Of a stretch of DNA of 64,000 nucleotides, positions 40,201-48,421 are shown piece by piece. Source of the DNA: Xanthomonas rydalmerensis (GTDB lineage Bacteria > Pseudomonadota > Gammaproteobacteria > Xanthomonadales > Xanthomonadaceae). Made by a program: the position numbers and the translations under genes. Where the stretch lies: the NCBI RefSeq assembly GCF_033170385.1, contig NZ_CP126170.1:3248001-3312000 (forward strand), written 5' to 3'. Below the pieces are notes generated by a model that was given only the letters and a program-made list of their open reading frames with translations, had not been told where the DNA came from and did not search any database. The number at the start of each line of letters is the position of its first letter. Positions within the stretch are counted from its first letter, which is position 1.

Positions 40201-41607
40201 CGCCTCCACGTCGTCGCTGGCGTAGCGCGCCAGTTGCCCGGCGATCGCCGGCGGCCCGCCATGCACCTGGTAGGCGCGCCAGGCCGCTGCACTGAGGTAC
40301 TGCGCGTAGGAGTTGGACCAGTTCTCCGGCGCGCCGGGGTTGTCCACGTACTTGCCGCCGCCGGCGGTCTCGCCGGCACCGAGCCAGGAGCCGTACGCGT
40401 AGAGTGGATCGCGCAGGTACTTGAGGTCGTCGATGAACATGCCGGTGGTGAGCACGATGGCGTTGTCGTAGCCGAGCACGCCTTCGATCGCCACCGGGAA
40501 CTGGTAGTCGTTGCCGGGCACCGCCGCGTCGAGGAAATTGAAGCGCAGCAGCCACCAGCGGTAGAACAGGGTCTTGTCGAGATTGTCCTCGGGCGTGTCC
40601 AGGTACGGCAGGTTGTCGGCCCACCAGCGGTTGTAGGCGACGACGTGCTCGCGATAGGCCTGCTGCGGCGACTGCGCGGCGATGCGCCGGTACTCCTGCA
40701 GCGACGCCGGCAGTTCGCGTGCGACCAGCCCCAGTTGCACCTTCAGGGTCGGCGCAGGCGCGCGTGCCGGCACCACCAGCGGCCGCACGATGCTCGCGCC
40801 ATCGACGGCGAAACCATCGCCGGACAGCCGCGGGAACAGCGTGGTGATGGCGTTGTGGGTGACGAAGGCGCCGGTCAGTTCGGCGCCTTGCGCATGCGTG
40901 GCCATCGGCGAGACCGCGCGCAGGGTCAGCGTGTGCGCCACGCCGTCGGTACTGGACACGGTGGCCTCGGCCACCGCCACGTTCTGCTCGCTGATGAACT
41001 TGACCAGTTGCAGGCGCACGCCAGCGCCGGCATACACGCTGCTGAAATAGCTCGGCGTCTGCCGCCGCTGCGCACTGTCCTCGATCAGGGCGATCGGCAC
41101 GCCGTCGCGCTCCAGTTGCAGACGGAACAGCGCGTCGTGTCCGGTCTTGTGCACATAGGCCACGTCGCCGACGAAGCCGGGCTCCTCCGGCCGGTGCGTG
41201 TACAGGTAGGCGGCGCGGCCGCGGGTGAACAGCCAATTGTTGCTGTCGCCGAAACCGCCGCCGGTGCCCTGCCGCACCAGCAGGCGATCGATCCAGAAAT
41301 CGCGACCGGGCGCGCTGCCGGCGCCCGCCGCCAGATCGGCGGCGAACACCCGCTGCAACTGGCCCTGTCCCTGCCCCGGCGCGAACGCCACGCCGCTGTC
41401 CGGCAACGGGTGCGCAGCGCCTTTGAAGCGCGGCATGCCGATCGCGGCGTTGCTCGGCTGCAGGCCTTCGCCGTCGCTGTCGAGCGGGTCGCCAGCGTCG
41501 GCCGCTGCCGACACCGCAGCGGCCACGAACAGCAGGCTGCCAAGCAGGGCGATGGCGCCACGCCGCACGCGCGACGCGGCGCCACCGGGTGCAGGCGTAC
41601 GAATCAA
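37255..41607 (-). CDS. hypBA2: GH121-like beta-L-arabinobiosidase, multidomain (HypBA2-like)
   Basis: Very large exported glycosidase, about 1450 residues. A signal-like N terminus (RRGAIALLGSLLFVAAAVSA) leads into a beta domain, then an (alpha/alpha)6 barrel (about 260-830) with LDKTLFYRWWLLRFNFLDA, VAIEGVLGYDNAIVLTTGMF and NNYYPFSVGLMP. C-terminal parts are a discoidin-like domain, a PKD/Ig-like domain, a second discoidin-like domain homologous to the one in the GH43 protein, and two bacterial Ig-like repeats. The start is taken as TTG at 41607, which overlaps the receptor stop and has AGGA upstream; GTG at 41568 is possible. GH121 enzymes release beta-arabinobiose from extensin arabinans. 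The family call rests on overall similarity and context. Confidence 0.75.
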   Translation of the reverse strand: MIRTPAPGGAASRVRRGAIALLGSLLFVAAAVSAAADAGDPLDSDGEGLQPSNAAIGMPRFKGAAHPLPDSGVAFAPGQGQGQLQRVFAADLAAGAGSAPGRDFWIDRLLVRQGTGGGFGDSNNWLFTRGRAAYLYTHRPEEPGFVGDVAYVHKTGHDALFRLQLERDGVPIALIEDSAQRRQTPSYFSSVYAGAGVRLQLVKFISEQNVAVAEATVSSTDGVAHTLTLRAVSPMATHAQGAELTGAFVTHNAITTLFPRLSGDGFAVDGASIVRPLVVPARAPAPTLKVQLGLVARELPASLQEYRRIAAQSPQQAYREHVVAYNRWWADNLPYLDTPEDNLDKTLFYRWWLLRFNFLDAAVPGNDYQFPVAIEGVLGYDNAIVLTTGMFIDDLKYLRDPLYAYGSWLGAGETAGGGKYVDNPGAPENWSNSYAQYLSAAAWRAYQVHGGPPAIAGQLARYASDDVEALLRAYDRNGNGLIEYDWAAMTGNDADAVSFDWAKRHGAPRMDRSESAYVYANALAAAQAAQLAGDAATAVRMQALAAKIRRAVLEVLWQDRSAQADGMGLHGDLLKQRQADGPRLPVDWKETNNYYPFSVGLMPRHGDADDDPKYVRALRLFADARQFPLFPFYTANQADQQARGEGGSNNFSVINSTVAFRLLGSVLRDYPSPYLDASSYRKLLYWNAWAHYIDGDNRYPDQNEFWAQGSAADGGRIGYRSWIHHTQLGATNFTVIEDAMGLRPRSDALIELYPIDIGWDHFAADRLRYRDRDLSIVWDRDGRRYGGAAPKGYSLYLDGRLAFTIDRLAHVLYDPASGRVQALPDAVNADAASLRVLATHRLALQVPQQVRFPGAARIGAVLADAGLDIALPPGARNLAQGAAVSASYTTDGFPATAAVDGSTANEPFWGTAGSPAASDWLELDLHRPQTLDDVRVYFYRSSSPPGEQHGFASGTRAGYAPPWLYVLQYRDGNAWKTVPGQVRDMPIAQGNRNRIRFPPLRAQHWRVQVTHAGALRTGIKEIQAYASGAAVPAAHGNQAPQVEAWQEDGSAAGGVVRLVGRVGDDALPNGTLALHWRTLQAPPGGAALFEQPQAATTEVRFTAPGAYTLQLQADDGALRGHAEIAVVAAPTPAGQTLQVQGEATPSAQFTAGHHRLQALNDGLLPAPDQVPAADRRWGSWGRAQPASVWVQYQWPQAQRLSAAALYFWDDQPQGGVALPRAWTLQYLDGTQWRDIAVRGGYPVHGDGAPSRVAFAPVVTTALRAVLQTAAQGEGHYAVGLDEWQVFAERAVATEPVDVRIAPGQVPALPDRIAGTFADGSWAWLGVRWSAPDAAALAGEGRVQVQGLADGGVPVSASVWVRATAPGQLTTVQAPPPLHVRAGQAPALPERVSVQYNDGSRERVPVQWSPLAPASYATPGRTSVVGQAQGRDGTGTLPVRLELVIEAEAAP

Positions 41608-44432
41608 AACTCGGTCCTGATCCGCGCCCAGAAGTAACGCCCGAGCGTGTCGTAGGTATACGCATCGGTATTGGCCGCACTGGCGTAGCCGTAGTACTGC
41701 GGCGGCTTGCGGTTGCCGACGTTGTTGGCGCCGGCCGACAGCGTGGTGTGCAGGCTCTCGAACTTCCGGCTCAGCGAGACATCGTGGTAGGTCACCGTGC
41801 CGACCTTGAAGTAGACGCAGCTGCCGTCGGCGGCGGTGTTGATGCAATAGTCCTCGTAGGCGCTGCCGACCGTGGTCGGGCCGATCAGGCGCGTGTTCCA
41901 GCTGGCATGCCATGGGCCGTTGTCCCAGCCCAAGTTGAAGTTGGCGCGCCAGCGCGGCATGTTGCCGTAGCTGGAGGTCTCGCCGACGTAGTTGTGGCTG
42001 TCGCCGCTGAACGTGTAGCTGGACAGGAACGTGGCGTCCACGCCGGCCTGGAAGTTGCCCCAGGCGGTATCGCGCAGCGCGTACTTGATGCCGATGTCGT
42101 CGCCGCGGATGTCGACCTTGCCGCTGTTGATCGCGAACGGCACGGTGACGCTGACCAGTTGCCCGGTGGGGCCACGCTTGATCAGCGGGCAGTAGGCGCT
42201 CTGGCCGTCGTAGCAGTTCTGCAGCACCTGGTCCAGGCCGGTACCGTTGATCATGTCGTCCAGGGAGACGCGCCAGCTGTCCAGGTTCAGCGACAGGCCC
42301 TCGGCCCAGCCCGGGTCGTACACCGCGCCGATGTTGTAGGAGCGCCCCTGCTCGGGCTTGATCGCGAAGCCGGCGTTGGCCGAGCCGGTGGTGAGCACGG
42401 TGAACGAGGAGGTGTTGACGAAGCTGCCGTTGGTCGGCACGTTGGCGCAGGCCGCGGGATTGCCGCCGCCGGTGTAGCCGTTGCACGGATCGGTGTAGGT
42501 GCCGACGTCGTCGACCACGCCGTTGTACGGCGAGCCGTACAGGTCGCCCAGCGCCGGTGCACGGAACACCTGCGAACCGGTGGCGCGGATCAGCAGGTTG
42601 TCGATCGGCCGCCATTCCAGCGCGACCTTGCTGTTGGTGGTGCTGCCCCAGTAGTCGTAGCGCGAGTAGCGCGTGCCCAGGTTGAGGTTCAGCGCCTGCG
42701 CACCGGTCACACCCTTGAGCAGCGGCACCAGCACTTCGGCATACGCCTCCTTGATGGTCTCGTCGTGGCCCTGGTTCATGATGCAGCCGTCGTTGTAGTC
42801 GCAGTTGCCGTCCGCATCGGCGGCCGCCACCGGGTTGCTGGTGCCCTGCGAGAAGCCGTTCCTGCGGAACGACAGGCCGAACGCGGCCTGCACCGCGCCG
42901 GCCGGCATCGCGAACAGGTCGCCGTTGACGCTGGCCTCGGCGAATTTCATCGTGCTCTCGTCGATCAGGTCGACCGCGCTCTGGGTGGCCTTGATGCCGG
43001 CGATGGTGGCCGGATCGTCCGGATTGAACACGTTGATCGGGGTACAGCCGGCGATCACGTTGCCGGGCGTGCCGCATTTGATGGTGCCGTCGCTGTCGCG
43101 GAACGAGGCGCCCACCGCGTTGTTCAGTGCCGAGGTGATGGAGAAGCCGTTGCGCACCAGGGTGTCCTTGTAGTGCGCGTAGCCGGCCGCCGCATCCCAC
43201 TGCCAGCTGCTGTCGCCGAACTTGCCGCGCAGCCCGGCGACGATGTTGGTCTGGTACATCGTCGAGGTGTAGACGCGGGTATTGGCCGGCACCGAACGCA
43301 ATAGGTAGCGGGTGAGCTGGCTGCCGAAGGGGTTGTAGTAGTTCTGCGCGGCGTTGGGCAACTCCAGGCCGTAGGCGGTGAGCTGCGAGGTGGTCTCGCT
43401 GCGAGTCCAGAACATGTCCAGGTAGCCCTGCACGTTCGGGGTGAAATCGAAACTGGCGTGCGCGGAGGCGTTGGTGCGCTGTACGGGGGTGACCAGGTAC
43501 TGGCCGGTGTAGGCGTCGTAGCCTTCCACCGCCTGATTGTAGGTGTGGAAGTCACCCGCATTCACCTGGCCCGGCGCCAGGTTGGCATTGGGCGTCAGCA
43601 CGCTGCCATTGCTGAGGAAGGCGCGCGTGCCATTACCGCGGCGCTCCACCACCTGGCCGTTGAGGTAGTTCTGCGCGGTGCGCGCGTAGTCGCGGTCGCT
43701 GTCGTACAGCGCGTTCATCGAACTGCGGCTCACGCCGAGGATCAGCCCGCCGCGCTCCCAGGTCTTGCCCCACTCCAGGCCGAGCGAGCGCCGGTTGCCG
43801 TCGCCGTGGGTGCTCAGGCCGTAGTCGGCGGTGGCGGCGAAGCCGTCGTACTTGTCCTTGAGGATGATGTTGATGACGCCGGCGATGGCGTCGGAACCGT
43901 ACACCGAGGAGGCGCCGTCGGTGAGCACCTCGATGCGCTCGACCATCGCCGCCGGAATCGCGTTGACGTCCACGCCGGGCGCGGCGGCGACGCTGCTGGC
44001 CGGCCCGGCCATGCGGTGGCCGTTGACCAGCACCAGGGTGCGCTCGGGCCCGAGGTTGCGCAGCGACACCAGCGCACGGCCGTGGCTGAAGCCGGAGTTG
44101 AGCGCGACGTTGGGCATATTGCCCGCCATCGCCGGCAGCTGCTGCAGCAACTGGCCGAGCGTGTCCTGGCCGCTGTCCTCGATGCGCTGGCGGTCGATGG
44201 TGATGACCGGGCTGGCGGTCTCCGCATCGACGCGGCGCAGGTGGCTGCCGGTGACGCTGATCCGTTCCAGCGTGGTCGCCTGGGTGTCCTGGGTCGGCGC
44301 ATCCTGCGCCTGCGCCGCCGGCGCGAGCAGGGCCAGCGCGGTACAGATCGCCGCGGCCAATGGACCGGGCTGCGGCGCGGCGCGCCAGGAACACGGGAGC
44401 AGCGGCGCAACGCGTTCGAGCAAAGACGGCAT
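41604..44432 (-). CDS. TonB-dependent outer-membrane receptor 2
   Basis: Outer-membrane transporter of 942 residues with a signal ending APAAQA, then TonB-box-like TTLERISVTGSHLRR. Plug motifs are IDRQRIEDSGQDTLGQLLQ, LRNLGPERTLVLVNGHRM and IERIEVLTDGASSVYGSDAI, and the barrel ends TLGRYFWARIRTEF. The ATG at 44432 has AGGAG 6 bases upstream. Its TGA shares two bases with the TTG start of the GH121 gene, so receptor, GH121 and GH43 form one tightly packed operon. It should import the arabino-oligosaccharides or arabinosylated peptides those enzymes release. It is a paralogue of the receptor at 27248. Confidence 0.9.
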   Translation of the reverse strand: MPSLLERVAPLLPCSWRAAPQPGPLAAAICTALALLAPAAQAQDAPTQDTQATTLERISVTGSHLRRVDAETASPVITIDRQRIEDSGQDTLGQLLQQLPAMAGNMPNVALNSGFSHGRALVSLRNLGPERTLVLVNGHRMAGPASSVAAAPGVDVNAIPAAMVERIEVLTDGASSVYGSDAIAGVINIILKDKYDGFAATADYGLSTHGDGNRRSLGLEWGKTWERGGLILGVSRSSMNALYDSDRDYARTAQNYLNGQVVERRGNGTRAFLSNGSVLTPNANLAPGQVNAGDFHTYNQAVEGYDAYTGQYLVTPVQRTNASAHASFDFTPNVQGYLDMFWTRSETTSQLTAYGLELPNAAQNYYNPFGSQLTRYLLRSVPANTRVYTSTMYQTNIVAGLRGKFGDSSWQWDAAAGYAHYKDTLVRNGFSITSALNNAVGASFRDSDGTIKCGTPGNVIAGCTPINVFNPDDPATIAGIKATQSAVDLIDESTMKFAEASVNGDLFAMPAGAVQAAFGLSFRRNGFSQGTSNPVAAADADGNCDYNDGCIMNQGHDETIKEAYAEVLVPLLKGVTGAQALNLNLGTRYSRYDYWGSTTNSKVALEWRPIDNLLIRATGSQVFRAPALGDLYGSPYNGVVDDVGTYTDPCNGYTGGGNPAACANVPTNGSFVNTSSFTVLTTGSANAGFAIKPEQGRSYNIGAVYDPGWAEGLSLNLDSWRVSLDDMINGTGLDQVLQNCYDGQSAYCPLIKRGPTGQLVSVTVPFAINSGKVDIRGDDIGIKYALRDTAWGNFQAGVDATFLSSYTFSGDSHNYVGETSSYGNMPRWRANFNLGWDNGPWHASWNTRLIGPTTVGSAYEDYCINTAADGSCVYFKVGTVTYHDVSLSRKFESLHTTLSAGANNVGNRKPPQYYGYASAANTDAYTYDTLGRYFWARIRTEF

Positions 44433-44763
44433 CGGAATCTCCTGAGCGGCGGCCTGGCGATCGCCGGAGCGCCGCCCTTCCCCAGGCGGCCGCTCCGTCA
44501 CCAGCGCGTGTGGCGGATACGAAAACGGACGTGTCCACGCATGCGCCGCCGGACGGGACGATCCCGACGCCGCCTGCACGGCGACGCGCACGACTCATGC
44601 GCTGCGTCCCCGGTGGCGTGCAGGAATCTCCCCCTGGACATTCACTGCACGGCCACAATGTGCGCGTAGGCTGCGTGCGGCGTCTTGTCGTATTTATCGG
44701 GAAAACGTGCGGAATACCGCACTGCCCCGCCCGCGACCGGGACGTTTCCGACTTTTTCGCCAC
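44433..44763. other. Promoter region of the receptor-GH121-GH43 operon
   Basis: 331 bases with no gene. It contains the third bipartite element (44681-44722), preceded by GGCCACAATGTG 18 bases before its first block. Confidence 0.6.
44681..44722 (-). promoter_or_regulatory. Bipartite element copy 3 (upstream of receptor 2 operon)
   Basis: CGTCTTGT (44681-44688), 18 bases, then the fully palindromic GTGCGGAATACCGCAC (44707-44722). It lies 249 bases upstream of the receptor start. The palindrome suggests a dimeric DNA-binding protein at this block. Confidence 0.7.
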
Positions 44764-47130
44764 TCAGCCGTAGACGGCCGAAATCGACACCATCGCCGCG
44801 CTGCCGGCCGGGACCAGCACGCGCTCGTTGCGCGGCCCGGACAGCGCCGCCGGCTGCCCGTCCAGCCGCACCTCCTGCAGGCGGGTGCCGGCCGGCACCC
44901 GCAGGGTCAGCCAGGTGCGCGCCGGCCGCTGCGCCGGCAAGCGCACGCTGCCCTCGATGCGGCGCTGCGCCGGATCGGCGCGCAAGCGCAGCGACACCGC
45001 ACCCCAGCGGGTCGGCGCGGCGTCGATCGCGATCGTCTCGCCGCTGCCCAGCCAGTCGCGCGGCACCGCCCGCGCCAGGAACAGTTCCTCGCCGGCGCTG
45101 TCCTCGAACACCAGCATCCAGCGCAGCAGCAGCGGAATGGTCATCTGCGCGGGGATGCAGAACAGCGGCATGCCGCCGGTGATGCCGGTGACCTCGCCCG
45201 CGGTCCAACTGCCGCGGGTATGTACGTGGTAGCGGTGCGCGTACAGGAACAGCAGGTATTCCTCGATCCGGTCCAGGCGCAACAACTGCTGCGCGTAGCC
45301 ATAGGAGATGAAGCCGAGCAGGTCGCGCGCCTCCGGCGCCGGCGCGGTGATGTTGCCGACCACGCCGAGGCTGGTGCCGCCGTGGCCGCGCACGCAGTCG
45401 ATGACTAGGTTCGCCAGGTCGTCGGGCAGCACGTCGGCCTGCAGCAGTTCGGCGTAGGCGCGATGCGGCCAGCCCTGCTCGCTGGGGTGCTCCTGCTGCA
45501 GCGACTGGCGGAAGGTGAGCTTCACTCCGGGCAACGGGCCGATATAGGGCGGCTGCAGATCGCGGCGCACGTTGCCGCGCAGGGCGCGCAGCAGTTGTGC
45601 CGACAGTTGCTGCGCGCGGCGCTGCCACTGCGCCGCGGCGGCCTGCCCGCCAGGCCCGGCGATGCCGCTCCACACCAAGGCCAGGTCCTGCCAGCCGCGC
45701 ACCGCCAGCGCGCTGTTGGCGTAGTACGGCTTCCACCACACCTGCGGATCGGGGAACAGGCAGGCATCGGATTCGTTCCAGCCGTGGATCAGGCCGTGCC
45801 CTGGCGCCGACGCCGGCAGACGCAGGCTGGCGTCGTGCAGTTCGGCCAGCACCTGCGCGGTGGCGGCGATCTTGTCGCGGTGCTTGCGCAGCAGCGCAGC
45901 ATCGCCGGTGTAGCGCAGATAGCGCGCCAGCAGCGACAGGGTCAGTCCGAACTGGCCGGTCTCCGCGCCGCGCATGTTGACCATGCCGTCGGCCTGCACG
46001 AAATCGCTGAAATAGCCGTCCAGCACCGCCGCCGCCTGGGCGAAGCGGCCCCACTCGAGGTTGGCGTACAGCGAACTGGTGAAGGTGTCCTGGAAGCCGT
46101 CGTACTCGTTGCCGTAGTAGTCGCGATCCACCGCGCCGTACTTGGGATAGGTGCCGCCCGGACGCACCACCAGCTCGCGGGCGAAGGCGAAGTGCGCCAT
46201 GTCGCGCCAGCTCGGGTCCGGGGTCTGCGCCTGCACGGTGTCGGCGAGTTGCGCCTGCCAATAACCGGCGAAGGCCAGCAGGCCGCGGTAGAAGTCCTCG
46301 GCGCTGCGCGGGCCGCGCCGCGGCGGGTAGTCGGGATAGCTGTAGCCGTACACCACCTTGCTGACCTTGCCGTGTTCGACCAGCGCGCTGCGGTGCCAGG
46401 TCTGCACCACGAAGCGGTCCTCGGCCAGTACGTCCGCGAACAGCAGGATGTCGTAGTAGCGGCCCTCGCCGGCCGGCACCACCTTGCGCACCGCCGGCAT
46501 CCAGCCGCCGAGCAGGCCTTCGCTGCGGCGCCGCACCAGTTCGTCCTTGCCCAGCTCGGGAAACGACTGGATGGCGCGATAACAGCGGGTGCGCCCGTCC
46601 GGGTACACCGGCATGGTGTCGGCGCATTCGCGGGTGCCGACGAAGGTGGTCCACGGCAGGCGCCCGTTGTAGTCCTTGGGATCCAGTTGCGAGGCCGGTG
46701 GCGGCGCGACGTCGCGCACCTCATCGGCCCGCGGGTCGCCGTCGCGCAGCAGGCGATCGGCGAGCAGGTCGGCGTCGGCCATCGCCACCTCGGCCAGGGC
46801 CATGCCGAAGTACGGCGCCTGCGCGGCCGGGAACACCGCTTCGGTGCGCTTGCCCAGCACCAGCGCCCCGCCCGGCCCGCGCAGGGTCAGATCGCCATCG
46901 GGCTGGCGCAGGTCTTCGTACACCTCCCAGGTCGCGCCGGCCTCGACGAAACGGCACTGCAAGGTATGCCCGGCGAGCGCATCGGCCACCAATGGCTGCA
47001 GTTGCGGCGGCGCTGTCGCACGCGTGGCGCTGGCCGCCGCCGGTGCCGCGGCGGCACGCCCGGCCAGTGCTTCCACGCCGGCGACCGCACCGACCGCCAG
47101 GCCCTGACGCAGGAAATCTCTCCGATCCAT
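44764..47130 (-). CDS. Tat-exported barrel protein, probable glycosidase of unknown specificity
   Basis: Protein of 788 residues with a Tat signal, MDRRDFLRQGLAVGAVAG. Residues about 150-640 have the helical rhythm and aromatic motifs of an (alpha/alpha)6 barrel: WTTFVGTREC, EYDGFQDTFTSSLYANLEWG, HGLIHGWNESDACLFPD and EQGWPHRAYAELLQADVLPDD. The last ~110 residues are a beta-sandwich. Conserved acids in GWNESDACLF and YDGFQDTF are candidate catalytic residues. I do not recognise the family. It has its own copy of the bipartite element 53 bases upstream and sits beside the receptor-GH121-GH43 operon, so a role on extensin or arabinogalactan sugars is likely. Confidence 0.75.
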   Translation of the reverse strand: MDRRDFLRQGLAVGAVAGVEALAGRAAAAPAAASATRATAPPQLQPLVADALAGHTLQCRFVEAGATWEVYEDLRQPDGDLTLRGPGGALVLGKRTEAVFPAAQAPYFGMALAEVAMADADLLADRLLRDGDPRADEVRDVAPPPASQLDPKDYNGRLPWTTFVGTRECADTMPVYPDGRTRCYRAIQSFPELGKDELVRRRSEGLLGGWMPAVRKVVPAGEGRYYDILLFADVLAEDRFVVQTWHRSALVEHGKVSKVVYGYSYPDYPPRRGPRSAEDFYRGLLAFAGYWQAQLADTVQAQTPDPSWRDMAHFAFARELVVRPGGTYPKYGAVDRDYYGNEYDGFQDTFTSSLYANLEWGRFAQAAAVLDGYFSDFVQADGMVNMRGAETGQFGLTLSLLARYLRYTGDAALLRKHRDKIAATAQVLAELHDASLRLPASAPGHGLIHGWNESDACLFPDPQVWWKPYYANSALAVRGWQDLALVWSGIAGPGGQAAAAQWQRRAQQLSAQLLRALRGNVRRDLQPPYIGPLPGVKLTFRQSLQQEHPSEQGWPHRAYAELLQADVLPDDLANLVIDCVRGHGGTSLGVVGNITAPAPEARDLLGFISYGYAQQLLRLDRIEEYLLFLYAHRYHVHTRGSWTAGEVTGITGGMPLFCIPAQMTIPLLLRWMLVFEDSAGEELFLARAVPRDWLGSGETIAIDAAPTRWGAVSLRLRADPAQRRIEGSVRLPAQRPARTWLTLRVPAGTRLQEVRLDGQPAALSGPRNERVLVPAGSAAMVSISAVYG

Positions 47131-47183
47131 CTACCGTCCCCGATGCAATGCGATCGTTGCATCGTGCGCTGCGCACGCCGCAG

Positions 47184-47225
47184 CGTCTTGTGTGCTGTGC
47201 CGAGGATCGGTGCGGAAAATCGCAT
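47184..47225 (-). promoter_or_regulatory. Bipartite element copy 4 (upstream of the Tat protein)
   Basis: CGTCTTGT (47184-47191), 18 bases, then GTGCGGAAAATCGCAT (47210-47225), an imperfect palindrome. Only 53 bases separate it from the start codon, the closest of the four, which best limits where a promoter could lie. Confidence 0.7.
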
Positions 47226-47279
47226 AGCCGCGTGGTCGCGGCGGTGCTGCGCTGCGGGAATGCGATGGACCGGGGCGGC

Positions 47280-47588
47280 TTAGGCGAGCACGTCGAGCAG
47301 GCTGCCAATAGTGTCGTCGGCCGCGCGCAAGACCCGCGCATTTGCCTGGAACGCGGTGCGCTCGGTCAGGGTGCCGACCATGTCGTCGACCAGATCGCTG
47401 CCCTGCCCGTCGGCCTGCTGCACCTGGCCTACAACGCCGCCACCGGCGGTGGCCTGGTTCACCGGCACGGAACGCTGGAAGCCATCGGTGGAGAGATTGG
47501 CGATGTTGTTGGCGCGCACCTGCAGCCCGGACGTCGCGGCGCGCATGCCGGACAGCGCGATCGAGGAACTGGGAGCGATGGCGGTCAT
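47280..47588 (-). CDS. Orphan flagellar rod/hook-like small protein
   Basis: Protein of 102 residues made only of the two ends of flagellar axial proteins. The N terminus SIALSGMRAATSGLQVRANN then IANLSTDGF is the rod-protein signature. The C terminus DLVDDMVGTLTERTAFQANA then RVLRAADDTIGSLL is the matching C-terminal coiled coil. The whole middle domain is missing. No other flagellar gene is near. FlgC-like rod proteins are about 135 residues, so this is shorter than any standard rod subunit. It could be a minimal accessory axial protein or a remnant kept intact; the clean reading frame argues against decay. Confidence 0.75.
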   Translation of the reverse strand: MTAIAPSSSIALSGMRAATSGLQVRANNIANLSTDGFQRSVPVNQATAGGGVVGQVQQADGQGSDLVDDMVGTLTERTAFQANARVLRAADDTIGSLLDVLA

Positions 47589-47810
47589 GGCGGGCCAGGG
47601 TGCAGGGAGACTTGCCGGGATATCGGCTGGTTTGGCGAGGTCTTTAGTTTGGGGATTTGGGAGTGGGGATTTGGGATTCGCAAGAGCGGATGCGTCAGCG
47701 CTGATAGCGAAAGCGCCTCTCCCCTAGGGGCGACGGGGCACGGCTTGCGCGCCACTGGCGCGCAAGCCCTGGAGCGCCCGCGCCGCAAGCGCGGGCCGGG
47801 GCGCGGAGCG

Positions 47811-48347
47811 GGGGTTGGGGTGAGGGTACGTGAGCACCGCGCCGCTTCCGGACTCATTGCACCACCCGCACCCTCATCCGCCCCTGCGGGGCACCTTCTC
47901 CCACAGGGAGAAGGAATCATCGCGGGAGACCAAAGCCCCTCTCCCACCGGGAGAGGGGTTGGGGTGAGGGTCCGGGAGCACCGCGCCGCTTCCAGACTCA
48001 TTGCACCACCCGCACCCTCATCCGCCCCTGCGGGGCACCTTCTCCCACAGGGGGAAGGAATCATCGCGGGAGACCAAAGCCCCTCTCCCACCGGGATAGG
48101 GGGCGGGGTGAGGGTCCGGGAGCACCGTGCCGCTTCCGGATTCATTGCACCACCTGCACCCTCATCCGCCCCTGCGGGGCACCTTCTCCCACAGGGAGAA
48201 GGAATCATCGCGGGAGACCAAAGCCCCTCTCCCACCGGGAGAGGGGTTGGGGTGAGGGTCCGGGAGTACCGCGCCGCTTCCGGACTCGGTGCAGCACCCG
48301 CACCCTCATCCGCCCCTGCGGGGCACCTTCTCCCGGAGGGAGAAGGG
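47811..48347. repeat. 144-bp tandem array, about 3.7 copies
   Basis: The marker CACCCTCATCCG recurs at 47869, 48013, 48157 and 48301, exactly 144 bases apart, with only scattered differences between units. Each unit has two hairpins: CCCCTCTCCCACCGGGAGAG and a second around CTTCTCCCACAGGGAGAAG with GCCCCTGCGGGGC. Because 144 is a multiple of three, a long open frame runs across the array; I regard it as non-coding. The rest of 47589-48421 holds degenerate copies and GGGATT-type short repeats and no gene. Related single units lie at 52502-52695. Confidence 0.9.
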
Positions 48348-48421
48348 AAAAGCCGAGCCCTGAAGGAGCAGGGATCCCACGCCTTTGCCAATCCCCAATC
48401 CCAACTCCCCAATCCCGCCCC

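Noticed and set aside
47811..48347. Possible CRISPR array
   Set aside because: The whole 144-base unit is conserved; there are no short repeats with differing spacers, and no cas genes.
47585..48412. Long open frame across the 144-bp repeats
   Set aside because: It exists because the repeat period is a multiple of three; no ribosome site and the sequence is explained by hairpin repeats that recur elsewhere.
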